A stretch of DNA of 64,000 nt from Streptomyces cyanogenus (GTDB lineage: Bacteria; Actinomycetota; Actinomycetes; Streptomycetales; Streptomycetaceae). Below, in pieces: positions 1 to 8,181 of this stretch. The translations under genes and the position numbers were made by a program. The notes under the pieces are model-generated. The model saw only the letters and a program-made list of their open reading frames with translations. It searched no databases and was not told where the DNA came from. The stretch is from assembly GCF_017526105.1 (NCBI RefSeq), contig NZ_CP071839.1:4908501-4972500 (forward strand). The letters are read 5' to 3'. The stretch's first letter is position 1. Each line of letters begins with the position of its first letter.

Positions 1-2
1 GC

Positions 3-1943
3 TACAAGACGGTGGACACCGGCCAGGTCGTTGCGGCGATCAATGACAACAGGGTCCAGTCGGCCAAACTGACCACAGGCGACGAGCAGACCATCAAGGT
101 CACCCTCAAGGACGGCCAGAAGGTCGACGGCAGCTCGAAGATCCAGGCGAGCTACATCGGCGACCAGGGCGTACAGCTCGCCGGCTCGCTGCAGACCAAG
201 TACCAGGACAAGCAGATTCCGGACGGCTACACGGTCTCGCCGTCCAAGCAGAACCCGTTCGTCGGCGTCCTGCTCTCCCTGCTGCCCTTCGTTCTGATCG
301 TGGTCGTCTTCCTGTTCCTGATGAACCAGATGCAGGGCGGCGGCTCCCGGGTCATGAACTTCGGCAAGTCCAAGGCGAAGCTCATCACCAAGGACACCCC
401 GAAGACGACCTTCTCCGACGTCGCGGGCTGCGACGAGGCCGTCGAGGAGCTCCAGGAGATCAAGGAGTTCCTCCAGGAGCCGGCCAAGTTCCAGGCCGTC
501 GGCGCCAAGATCCCCAAGGGTGTGCTGCTCTACGGCCGCCCGGGTACCGGCAAGACCCTGCTCGCGCGCGCCGTCGCCGGCGAGGCGGGCGTCCCCTTCT
601 ACTCGATCTCCGGTTCCGACTTCGTCGAGATGTTCGTCGGTGTCGGTGCCTCCCGGGTCCGTGACCTGTTCGAGCAGGCCAAGGCGAACGCCCCGGCGAT
701 CGTCTTCGTCGACGAGATCGACGCGGTCGGCCGCCACCGCGGCGCCGGCCTCGGCGGCGGTCACGACGAGCGCGAGCAGACGCTGAACCAGCTGCTGGTC
801 GAGATGGACGGCTTCGACGTCAAGGGCGGCGTCATCCTGATCGCCGCCACGAACCGCCCGGACATCCTCGACCCGGCGCTGCTGCGCCCCGGCCGCTTCG
901 ACCGGCAGATCGCGGTCGACCCGCCGGACCTCCAGGGCCGCCTGGAGATCCTCAAGGTCCACCAGAAGGGCAAGCCGGTCGCGCCCGACGTCGACCTGTC
1001 CGCCGTGGCCCGCCGCACCCCGGGCATGACCGGTGCCGACCTCGCCAACGTGCTGAACGAGGCCGCGCTGCTCACCGCCCGCGGTGACCAGAAGCTGATC
1101 GACAACAAGGCGCTGGACGAGGCGATCGACCGCGTGGTCGCGGGCCCGCAGAAGCGGACCCGGATCATGTCGGACAAGGAGAAGAAGATCACCGCGTACC
1201 ACGAGGGCGGTCACGCCCTGGTCGCGGCGGCCTCGCCGAACTCCGACCCGGTCCACAAGATCACGATCCTGTCCCGCGGCCGCGCCCTCGGCTACACGAT
1301 GGTCCTGCCGGACGAGGACAAGTACTCGACCACCCGCAACGAGATGCTCGACCAGCTCGCCTACATGCTGGGCGGCCGGGCGGCCGAGGAACTGGTCTTC
1401 CACGACCCGACCACCGGCGCCGCGAACGACATCGAGAAGGCCACCAACCTGGCCCGCGCGATGGTCACGCAGTACGGCATGACCGAGCGCCTCGGCGCGA
1501 TCAAGTTCGGTGGCGACAACAGCGAGCCCTTCCTCGGCCGTGAGATGGCTCACCAGCGCGACTACTCGGAAGAGGTCGCCGCGCTGGTGGACGAGGAGGT
1601 CAAGAAGCTGATCGAGACCGCGCACAACGAGGCCTGGGAGATCCTGGTCGAGAACCGCGACGTGCTCGACAACCTCGTCCTCCAGCTGCTGGAGAAGGAG
1701 ACGCTGGGCAAGGAGGAGATCGCCGAGATCTTCGCTCCGATCGTCAAGCGCCCGCCGCGGCCCGCCTGGACCGGCTCCTCCCGCCGCACCCCGTCCACCC
1801 GCCCGCCGGTGCTCTCCCCGAAGGAGCTGGCACTGACCAACGGTGCGAACGGCGCGACGGCGGCGATCAGCACGGCCAAGTCGACGCCGGCGGAGTCCGC
1901 CCCGGTGACCGAGCAGTCCCCGGAGGACCGCCGGGAGAGCTGA
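3..1943 (+). CDS. ftsH: ATP-dependent zinc metalloprotease FtsH (5' partial)
   Basis: Membrane-anchored AAA+ protease that extracts and degrades membrane and short-lived cytosolic proteins. The reading frame is open to the left edge, and the first transmembrane helix expected near the N terminus is not in the window, so the gene is 5'-truncated by the window. Numbering from the GTG at 12: membrane segment about 83-104, Walker A 175-182 (GRPGTGKT), Walker B 230-236 (VFVDEID), second region of homology around RPGRFDRQ (292-299), zinc protease motif HEGGH at 397-401, then a Pro/Ala-rich tail. The Walker A has Arg where the family normally has Pro (GPPGTGKT). A strong terminator follows the stop. 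In Mycobacterium ftsH also precedes folE. Confidence 0.96.
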   Translation, partial: YKTVDTGQVVAAINDNRVQSAKLTTGDEQTIKVTLKDGQKVDGSSKIQASYIGDQGVQLAGSLQTKYQDKQIPDGYTVSPSKQNPFVGVLLSLLPFVLIVVVFLFLMNQMQGGGSRVMNFGKSKAKLITKDTPKTTFSDVAGCDEAVEELQEIKEFLQEPAKFQAVGAKIPKGVLLYGRPGTGKTLLARAVAGEAGVPFYSISGSDFVEMFVGVGASRVRDLFEQAKANAPAIVFVDEIDAVGRHRGAGLGGGHDEREQTLNQLLVEMDGFDVKGGVILIAATNRPDILDPALLRPGRFDRQIAVDPPDLQGRLEILKVHQKGKPVAPDVDLSAVARRTPGMTGADLANVLNEAALLTARGDQKLIDNKALDEAIDRVVAGPQKRTRIMSDKEKKITAYHEGGHALVAAASPNSDPVHKITILSRGRALGYTMVLPDEDKYSTTRNEMLDQLAYMLGGRAAEELVFHDPTTGAANDIEKATNLARAMVTQYGMTERLGAIKFGGDNSEPFLGREMAHQRDYSEEVAALVDEEVKKLIETAHNEAWEILVENRDVLDNLVLQLLEKETLGKEEIAEIFAPIVKRPPRPAWTGSSRRTPSTRPPVLSPKELALTNGANGATAAISTAKSTPAESAPVTEQSPEDRRES

Positions 1944-1982
1944 CGGCGAGCCGGCCGTGTTCCGGCCGGCAGGCCCGGAATG

Positions 1983-2024
1983 AATGCCGCGCCCCCCAGG
2001 TTCTAGCCTGGGGGGCGCGGCATT
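1983..2024 (+). terminator. Perfect 18-bp hairpin terminator after ftsH
   Basis: The arms 1983-2000 and 2007-2024 are exact reverse complements with the 6-nt loop TTCTAG. It lies 40 nt after the ftsH stop and 65 nt before folE. There is no U-tract, which is usual for Streptomyces terminators. It should separate ftsH from folE transcription. Confidence 0.8.
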
Positions 2025-2088
2025 TCGCATGTCCGCAGAGGGAACGCGAGGCATACCGCGCGTGCAAGGCAGAGGAACGAGGAACCAG

Positions 2089-2694
2089 ATGACCGACCCG
2101 GTGACGCTGGACGGCGAGGGCCGCATCGGCGAGTTCGACGAGAAGCGCGCCGAGAACGCCGTGCGGGAGCTGCTGATCGCGGTCGGTGAGGACCCGGATC
2201 GCGAGGGGCTGCGGGAGACACCGGCCCGGGTCGCGCGGGCCTACAAGGAGATCTTCGCCGGCCTGTGGCAGCAGCCGGAGGACGTCCTGACGACGACGTT
2301 CGACCTGGGGCACGACGAGATGGTCCTGGTGAAGGACATCGAGGTGTACTCGACCTGTGAGCACCATCTGGTGCCGTTCCGGGGCGTCGCCCACGTCGGC
2401 TACATCCCGTCCGAGACCGGAAAGATCACCGGCCTGTCCAAGCTCGCCCGCCTCGTCGACGTCTACGCCCGCCGGCCGCAGGTGCAGGAGCGCCTCACCA
2501 CGCAGATCGCGGACTCCCTGATGGACATCCTGGAGCCGCGCGGCGTCATCGTCGTGGTCGAGTGCGAGCACATGTGCATGTCCATGCGCGGCATCCGCAA
2601 GCCGGGCGCGAAGACCATAACGTCCGCCGTGCGCGGTCAGCTGCGGGACGCGGCCACGCGGAACGAGGCGATGAGCCTCATCATGGCGCGCTGA
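2089..2694 (+). CDS. folE: GTP cyclohydrolase I
   Basis: Converts GTP to 7,8-dihydroneopterin triphosphate, the first step of folate synthesis. The 201-residue protein has the expected length. The zinc site is visible as C90-E-H-H93 in STCEHHLVPF and C163 in ECEHMCMSMRG; GLSKLARLV (115-123) is the conserved substrate-binding segment. The ATG at 2089 is chosen over upstream in-frame starts because those lie inside the ftsH terminator, and GAGGAACGAGG just upstream can act as ribosome binding site. It is convergent with the fol genes on the other strand, so folate synthesis is divided between two transcription units. Confidence 0.97.
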   Translation: MTDPVTLDGEGRIGEFDEKRAENAVRELLIAVGEDPDREGLRETPARVARAYKEIFAGLWQQPEDVLTTTFDLGHDEMVLVKDIEVYSTCEHHLVPFRGVAHVGYIPSETGKITGLSKLARLVDVYARRPQVQERLTTQIADSLMDILEPRGVIVVVECEHMCMSMRGIRKPGAKTITSAVRGQLRDAATRNEAMSLIMAR

Positions 2695-2719
2695 CCGCGC
2701 TCCGGGGCGGGGCCGGGGT

Positions 2720-3208
2720 TCAGGCCACCGGCTCCGCCCCCGGGCGGTTCTGGTCGTCGTCCTCCGGGAGCTTGCAGACCCGCTCCAGGAACAGGGCGGC
2801 CGCTATCACGCCGAGCCCGGCCAGCACCGAGAGACCGGCGTAGATCGCCTGGTCCCGGCGGGGCGGGATCTCCAGCAGTTCCAGCAGGAAGACGCCCGTG
2901 CCGCCGTACATGCCGGCGACCAGGGCGGCGACCAGGGCGCTGGCCTGACCGAAGACGACCGCGCGGGCGGCCATCAGCGGGTCGACGCCCTTGGCGCCGG
3001 GCCGGCGCTCGCGCTGGGCCTTCAGCCGGGCGCGCAGCGAGAGCGCCGTGGACAGCAGGACCACCGCGATCAGCGCGAGGACCACGGGAGCGGCCAGGGG
3101 GACGCTGGGGAGGGTCCCGATCGAGTTCCAGAGGCGGGCGCCCGCCCAGGACAGGACGCCGGCCACGACGAACACGCCCGCCAGCACCCTGATGCGCAGC
3201 TCTCTCAC
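2720..3208 (-). CDS. DUF3180 family membrane protein
   Basis: Protein of 162 residues with four predicted hydrophobic segments (about 6-24, 36-56, 88-108 and 124-146), so a small integral membrane protein. The sequence pattern matches the actinobacterial DUF3180 family, known as the constant downstream neighbour of folK (Rv3605c in M. tuberculosis). The function is unknown. It follows folK by 101 nt on the same strand and is probably co-transcribed; its conserved place hints at a role tied to pterin metabolism, but nothing in the protein shows catalytic residues. Confidence 0.85.
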   Translation of the reverse strand: MRELRIRVLAGVFVVAGVLSWAGARLWNSIGTLPSVPLAAPVVLALIAVVLLSTALSLRARLKAQRERRPGAKGVDPLMAARAVVFGQASALVAALVAGMYGGTGVFLLELLEIPPRRDQAIYAGLSVLAGLGVIAAALFLERVCKLPEDDDQNRPGAEPVA

Positions 3209-3309
3209 GGTGTCCCTTCAGTTCCCCCGGACCATCCCGGGCCGCTCCACCCGGGCCGTCCCGGACGGACGGTGGTCGTCGTGGTCTTGATCCGTCTCGA
3301 CCTTAACGA

Positions 3310-3921
3310 CTACTCGGGCAGCCGGAGTTCCAGGTCCGCGCGCGGCGCCACGCCCTCACGGGTGACGCCGGACAGCAGATCGGCCACCGTGCCGCGGCCG
3401 GGGAGCTGTGCCTGCGGGTCCACGTCGTGCCAGGGCGCGAGCACGAACGCGCGCTCGTGGGCACGCGGGTGGGGCAGGGTGAGGTGCGGGTCGTCCGAGG
3501 TGACGTCGGCGTAGGCGACGATGTCGACGTCCAGCGTGCGCGGGCCCCAGCGCTCGTCCCGGACGCGGTGGAAGGCCTCCTCCACGGCGTGCGCCCGCTC
3601 CAGCAGGGACGAGGGGGGCAGGGTCGTCCTGAGGACCACGACCGCGTTGAAGTACGACGGCTGGCTGCCCGGCTCCACGCCCCACGGCTCGGTCTCGTAC
3701 ACCGGGGAGACGGCCTTCACCCGGACGCCCGGGGTGTCCTCCAGGGCGTCGACGGCACCCTGGAGGGTCTCCAGGCGGTTGCCGAGGTTCGAGCCGATGG
3801 AGATCACGGCCCACTTCGGGTTGCTCAGCGTCGTGTCGGCGGCGTCCACCTGCTCGACGACCGAGGCGGGCACCGGCTGGACGGTCGGGTCGCTGTGACC
3901 CTGGCGGAAAGGTCGGGTCAT
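3310..3921 (-). CDS. folK: 2-amino-4-hydroxy-6-hydroxymethyldihydropteridine diphosphokinase
   Basis: Transfers pyrophosphate from ATP to 6-hydroxymethyl-7,8-dihydropterin, making the substrate for FolP. Diagnostic motifs: ISIGSNLGNR near residue 41, the GPRTLDVDIVAY signature (ATP/Mg binding, usually RxxDxDI) near residue 126, and PHPRAHERAFVLAPW after it. At 203 residues it carries an N-terminal extension of about 38 residues compared with the roughly 160-residue enterobacterial enzyme; the extension is polar and of unknown use. Its start overlaps the folB stop by 4 nt, indicating translational coupling. Confidence 0.96.
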   Translation of the reverse strand: MTRPFRQGHSDPTVQPVPASVVEQVDAADTTLSNPKWAVISIGSNLGNRLETLQGAVDALEDTPGVRVKAVSPVYETEPWGVEPGSQPSYFNAVVVLRTTLPPSSLLERAHAVEEAFHRVRDERWGPRTLDVDIVAYADVTSDDPHLTLPHPRAHERAFVLAPWHDVDPQAQLPGRGTVADLLSGVTREGVAPRADLELRLPE

Positions 3922-4277
3922 GCTCGGCTCCGGGTGATGGTGACGGTCACGTCGTCGAAGGGAACGGTGATCGGGGCGTCCGGCTTGTGCACGCGGACCT
4001 CGACCTCCTCGACCCCTTCGTGCTTCAGGCAGGTCCGGGCGATCCGCTCGGCGAGGGTCTCGATGAGGTTCACCGGTTCGCCCTCGACCACGGCCACGAC
4101 CTCCTCGGCCACGATGCCGTAGTGCACGGTCTTCGCCAGGTCGTCGTCGGCCGCGGCCGGCCGGGTGTCCAGGCCGAGGACGAGGTCCACGATGAAGGTC
4201 TGGCCCTCCTCGCGCTCCTTGGGGAACACACCGTGATGCCCGCGGGCCTTGAGGCCGCGCAGCGCGACACGATCCAC
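3918..4277 (-). CDS. folB: Dihydroneopterin aldolase
   Basis: Cleaves 7,8-dihydroneopterin to 6-hydroxymethyldihydropterin and glycolaldehyde. The 119-residue product has the normal family length and shows RGLKARGHHGVFPKERE at the N terminus (pterin-binding region) and a conserved Lys in VHKPDAPI. The GTG at 4277 is chosen because AGGAG lies 8 nt upstream; the next in-frame GTG overlaps that binding site, and the long upstream extension of the frame is low-complexity. The stop overlaps the folK start by 4 nt. A 266-nt gap separates it from the NTF2-like gene upstream, so it may have its own promoter. Confidence 0.95.
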   Translation of the reverse strand: MDRVALRGLKARGHHGVFPKEREEGQTFIVDLVLGLDTRPAAADDDLAKTVHYGIVAEEVVAVVEGEPVNLIETLAERIARTCLKHEGVEEVEVRVHKPDAPITVPFDDVTVTITRSRA

Positions 4278-4470
4278 GCGAATCACTCCTGCAATCGTCG
4301 GGAACGACCGGCCCGTACCGCGTGCGGGCGGCACACCGGCCTCAGACGAATCTACCTGCGGGCACCGACAGGGCCGGGCCGCGGGGGCGTGGGCGCGGGC
4401 CCCCTCCCCCGAGGGTTCACCGGATGTTTCCCCTGGGGAACCCGGCCCTGTCATGGGCTGGTAGCCGCTA

Positions 4471-4484
4471 CTACCCCGGGGTAG
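4471..4484. promoter_or_regulatory. 14-bp palindrome upstream of folB
   Basis: CTACCCCGGGGTAG is an exact palindrome in the 266-nt gene-free gap between the NTF2-like gene and folB. A second dyad (TTCCCC/GGGGAA) lies about 40 nt nearer folB. Either could be an operator or part of a terminator for the upstream gene; the sequence alone does not decide. Confidence 0.35.
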
Positions 4485-4543
4485 GTGATTCCAACCACTT
4501 CCCGTGACGGATTCGCGCGTCAGGGGCTCCTGCCGGGCCGCTG

Positions 4544-5074
4544 TCAGGCGAGGGGGTCGTCGTCCGGGTTCACGCCGTTCACCTGGTCGTCCTCGTCGCC
4601 GTCGTCCGACTCGGCCAGCACCGGGGAGGCGTGGTGGGACCACAGCTTCCAGCCGGAGGGCGTGCGCCGGAACACGTTCGTGGCGACGACGAGCTGGCCG
4701 ACCAGCGGGCCCAGTTCCGCGCCCTCCTGGGCGGGGCCGCCGCTCAGGATGTTCTCCGTGCAGGTCACCAGCGCGGTGTCGCCGGTCACGGAGACGTGCA
4801 CGTCGGTGAGGAAGAACTGGATGTAGTCCGTGTTGGCCATGATCAGGGCGTACGACCGGAGGACCTCGCCGCGGCCGGTGAGCACCGGCCAGCCCGGGTG
4901 CACGCAGGAGATCACGCCGGTGTCCGCGGGGTCGTGGTAGGTCTCGTCCACGCCCAGGTCGGCCGGGGTCAGCCAGAGCGAGGAGACCTCCTCGAAGTCG
5001 CCGCGTTCGAGTGCCTCGTAGAAGGCGGTGTTGGCGGCCTCCACCTGCTCCACGTCGGTATGGGGGGCGCTCAC
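4544..5074 (-). CDS. NTF2-like (SnoaL-type) protein inside the fol cluster
   Basis: Predicted 176-residue protein with the NTF2/SnoaL cone fold: helical N-terminal stretch (VEAANTAFYEALERGDFEEV), a central VLTGRGEVLRSYALIMAN segment and C-terminal strands ending in WKLWSHHASPV, then an acidic Asp/Glu tail. Family members are small enzymes or ligand-binding proteins; none of the sequence tells the substrate. GTG at 5074 overlaps the folP stop (GTGA) and has AAGGAGAG in front of it, so it is translationally coupled to folP. The location between folP and folB suggests a folate-linked role, which is inference only. Confidence 0.85.
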   Translation of the reverse strand: MSAPHTDVEQVEAANTAFYEALERGDFEEVSSLWLTPADLGVDETYHDPADTGVISCVHPGWPVLTGRGEVLRSYALIMANTDYIQFFLTDVHVSVTGDTALVTCTENILSGGPAQEGAELGPLVGQLVVATNVFRRTPSGWKLWSHHASPVLAESDDGDEDDQVNGVNPDDDPLA

Positions 5075-5985
5075 CGCTCTCCTTCCGCCCGGCGCTCGCT
5101 GTCCGTCCCGGGCGCGGGGTCTGCCCTGCGCGCGGTCTCCACCGCCCGTGCGACGCGTACCGCGTCCGCCGTGGCGCGCACCTCGTGCACGCGCACCGCC
5201 CAGGCGCCGGCGTGCGCGGCCAGCGCGGAGACGGCGGCCGTGGCCGCGTCGCGCTCCCGGGCCGGCGGGGGAGCGCCCTCCGGTCCGGCCAGGACCCGGC
5301 CGAGGAACCGCTTGCGGGAGGCGGCGACCAGCAGGGGGTGGCCGAGGGCGCGCAGCCGGTCCAGGTGGGCGAGGAGCGCGAGATCGTGCTCGGCCTGCTT
5401 GGAGAAGCCGAGGCCGGGGTCGACGACGACGCGGTCGGGGGCGATGCCGCCGGCCAGCACGGCCTCCACGCGCGCGTGCAGTTCGTCCACGACCTCGCCG
5501 ACGACGTCCTCGTAGACGCCCTGGACGTTGCCGCCCTGGAGGAAGCCGCGCCAGTGCATGACGACGAAGGGGGCGCCCGCCTCGGCGACCACCGGGATCA
5601 TCGCGGGGTCGGCGAGGCCGCCGCTGACGTCGTTGACGAGGGCGGCGCCGGCCGCGAGGGACTGTTCGGCGACGGAGGCGCGCATGGTGTCGACGGAGAC
5701 GACGACTCCCTCGCCGGCGAGGCCGCGCACCACGGGGATGACCCGCCGCAGTTCCTCGGCCTCGTCCACGCGCGTGGCGCCGGGCCGGGTGGACTCTCCG
5801 CCGACGTCGACCAGGTCCGCGCCCTCGGCGACCAGGTCCAGGCCGTGCTTGACGGCGACGGTCGTGTCGAACCAGCGGCCGCCGTCGGAGAAGGAGTCGG
5901 GGGTCACGTTCACGACCCCCATGACCGCGCACCGGTCCCATGCCGGAAGGCCGGCCACTCGGCCGCGCCCGCTGAGGTTGTTCAT
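5071..5985 (-). CDS. folP: Dihydropteroate synthase
   Basis: Joins hydroxymethyl-dihydropterin pyrophosphate with p-aminobenzoate; the sulfonamide target. Visible motifs in order: VMGVVNVTPDSFSDGG (21-36), VDVGGESTRPGA, SVDTMRAS, NDVSGG, VVDPGLGFSKQAEHD and a C-terminal VAASRKRFLG followed by the RVHEV strand. Length of 304 residues is slightly above the usual 270-280. It is first in the reverse-strand fol cluster. There is no ribosome binding site; TACGCT (minus strand, 5992-5997) sits 6 nt before the ATG, so a leaderless transcript is likely. Confidence 0.97.
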   Translation of the reverse strand: MNNLSGRGRVAGLPAWDRCAVMGVVNVTPDSFSDGGRWFDTTVAVKHGLDLVAEGADLVDVGGESTRPGATRVDEAEELRRVIPVVRGLAGEGVVVSVDTMRASVAEQSLAAGAALVNDVSGGLADPAMIPVVAEAGAPFVVMHWRGFLQGGNVQGVYEDVVGEVVDELHARVEAVLAGGIAPDRVVVDPGLGFSKQAEHDLALLAHLDRLRALGHPLLVAASRKRFLGRVLAGPEGAPPPARERDAATAAVSALAAHAGAWAVRVHEVRATADAVRVARAVETARRADPAPGTDSERRAEGER

Positions 5986-6142
5986 ACGTTCAGCGTAGGC
6001 CCAGGCGGATGCCGGGAACGCGCGGCGGCCCGGGCGGAAGCTCCCGGGCCGGAGGGGAGGGGCTCCCTCCCCCGGCTGTCGGCCTGCCTCCGGCCGGGCC
6101 CACGGCCGTCCTCGGGGCCGTATCCTCCGGCGTGTCCGCGGC

Positions 6143-7981
6143 TCAGGCCGCTTGGACGTCCCGTTCGGCCACGGCGTGCGCGCAGGGGCGCCCTGCGGCG
6201 GCCCGGCGTCCGCGCAGGAACCGCGGCATCGGCAGCGCGAGGTTGACGAACCCCTCCGCCTGCATGGCGGCGAAACCGATGCGGGGCAGGTCGGCGGAGG
6301 CGCGGTAGACCACGAACCGCGGCTCCCAGCGGGGCTGGAACTTGGCGTTGAACTTGTACAGCGACTCGATCTGGAACCAGCGCGAGAGGAACACCAGCAA
6401 CCCGCGCCAGGCGCGCAGCACCGGACCGGCGCCGATCTTCTCCCCGCGCGCGAGGGCCGAGCGGAACATCGCGAAGTTCAGCGAGACCCGGGTGATGCCG
6501 AGCTTGGGGGCGGCCTGCAGGGCGGCGACGATGAGCAGTTCGTTCATGCCGGGGTCGGCGCTGCGGTCACGGCGCATCAGGTCCAGCGAGGCGCCGTCCC
6601 GGCCCCAGGGCACGAAGTGGAGGATCGCCTTCAAGTCGCCGTACTCGCCCGGCTCGTCGTCCTGCTTGTGGGCGGTGGCGATCAGGCAGTCGCCGTCGGA
6701 GGGGTCGCCGATGCGGCCGAGCGCCATGGAGAAGCCGCGCTCGGTGTCCGTGCCGCGCCAGTCCTCCGCCGCCCGGCGGATCCGCTCCAGCTCGGCCTCG
6801 CCGAGGTCACGGATGCGCCGGACCCGGGTTTCGTAGCCGGCCCGCTCGATGCGCTTGACCATCTGGCGCACGTTGCGCATCGCGCGTCCGGCGAGCGAGA
6901 AATCCGCCACGTCCACCACCGCCTCGTCACCCAGTTCAAGGGCGTCCAGGCCGGTCTCACGGGTCCACACCTCACCGCCCGTCTCCGAGCAGCCCATGAC
7001 CGCGGGCGTCCAGGAGTGGGCCTTGGCCTCGTCCATGAAGCGCTCGATGGCGCCCGGCCAGGCCTCGACGTCCCCGATGGGGTCGCCGCTGGCGAGCATC
7101 ACGCCGGACACGACCCGGTAGGTGACCGCGGCCTTGCCGCTGGGCGAGAACACGACCGCCTTGTCGCGGCGCAGCGCGAAGTGGCCGAGCGAGTCGCGCC
7201 CGCCGTGCTTGGCCAGCAGCTCCCGCAGCCGGGACTCGTCCTCCTCGGTGAGGCGCGCGGCCGGGTGCTCCGGGCGGAAGGCCAGGTAGATGGTGGTGGC
7301 CGCGGTGATCCAGCCGAGGGCACCGAGGGAGAACGCGACCGTCCAGGAGGTGTTGCCCTGGTAGTCGACCGGGCCCTCGAAGCCGAACAGGCCGTAGATG
7401 ACGTGCGTCAGCCGGTCGGCCAGGCTCGGGTCACCGATCGTCCGGTCCGGGTGGACGCTGACGATGACCAGGCCGAGGGCGACGGAACCGGCGCTCATGA
7501 GGACGAAGTTGGCGAGCGCGCGCCACCTGCTGCGCGGGTCGGGCAGGGCCTCGAACTGCTGCCGGTGGCGCAGCAGCGGCACCAGCAGCGCGACCGCGAT
7601 GAGCACGCCGACGACCGAGTGCCGGTACGCGAACTGCGCCACGGCGCCCGCCGGAAGCAGCGCGACCGCGGCCCGCCACGCGCGCCGCTTGCGCCGCTTG
7701 AGCCCGTGCGCCAGCAGCAGCAACAGCACGCCCGCGCTGAGCGAGAGCGCCGCCGCGAAGGGGCCGAACGAGCCCGGCAGCACCTCGGCGATAGCGTGCA
7801 TACGGCTGTGCCGGAAGCGCGGGAAGACGCCCGCGGCGATGTCCAGGACGCCCACGAGCGCGGCGGCCCGGCCGACCAGAGCGGGAACGGCCTCGGGACG
7901 CGGGCCGCGCAGTATGCGCCGCGCCCGGCTTGATCGGCCCGGAACCCCGCCCGACATTTCCCCATCTATCCTGACAGACAT
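6143..7981 (-). CDS. Membrane protein with phosphatidylglycerol lysyltransferase-type (DUF2156) domain
   Basis: 612-residue protein resembling the LysX/MprF group, which move lysine from Lys-tRNA to phosphatidylglycerol or otherwise modify lipids. The N-terminal half is membrane-embedded (hydrophobic runs such as LSLSAGVLLLLLAHGL and VLIAVALLVPLLRH) with a polar loop; the C-terminal half has the DUF2156 acyltransferase-like fold (GDPIGDVEAWPGAIERFMDEA, later LDLMRRD and LNFAMFRSALARGE). No class II lysyl-tRNA synthetase domain is attached, unlike mycobacterial LysX. Start chosen at ATG 7981; upstream in-frame starts extend into the divergent promoter region. The substrate is not proven by sequence. 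Confidence 0.85.
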   Translation of the reverse strand: MSVRIDGEMSGGVPGRSSRARRILRGPRPEAVPALVGRAAALVGVLDIAAGVFPRFRHSRMHAIAEVLPGSFGPFAAALSLSAGVLLLLLAHGLKRRKRRAWRAAVALLPAGAVAQFAYRHSVVGVLIAVALLVPLLRHRQQFEALPDPRSRWRALANFVLMSAGSVALGLVIVSVHPDRTIGDPSLADRLTHVIYGLFGFEGPVDYQGNTSWTVAFSLGALGWITAATTIYLAFRPEHPAARLTEEDESRLRELLAKHGGRDSLGHFALRRDKAVVFSPSGKAAVTYRVVSGVMLASGDPIGDVEAWPGAIERFMDEAKAHSWTPAVMGCSETGGEVWTRETGLDALELGDEAVVDVADFSLAGRAMRNVRQMVKRIERAGYETRVRRIRDLGEAELERIRRAAEDWRGTDTERGFSMALGRIGDPSDGDCLIATAHKQDDEPGEYGDLKAILHFVPWGRDGASLDLMRRDRSADPGMNELLIVAALQAAPKLGITRVSLNFAMFRSALARGEKIGAGPVLRAWRGLLVFLSRWFQIESLYKFNAKFQPRWEPRFVVYRASADLPRIGFAAMQAEGFVNLALPMPRFLRGRRAAAGRPCAHAVAERDVQAA

Positions 7982-8181
7982 CGCATCCCGTAGTTCTGCG
8001 AGAGACCTTGGACCCGGGCCCGATCGGGCGTCCGGCGACATTGCGCCCTCTAGGACGGTGTCTCGGGGGGAGAGGTTCACTCCCCACCGGAAAGTCGGGT
8101 CAAAGGCCAAGGAAAGCCCCGGGCAAGCCCACGCGACGATGTGGGGCGGGAACGGGCGGAAAGCGCAGGCAGGAAACAGCC

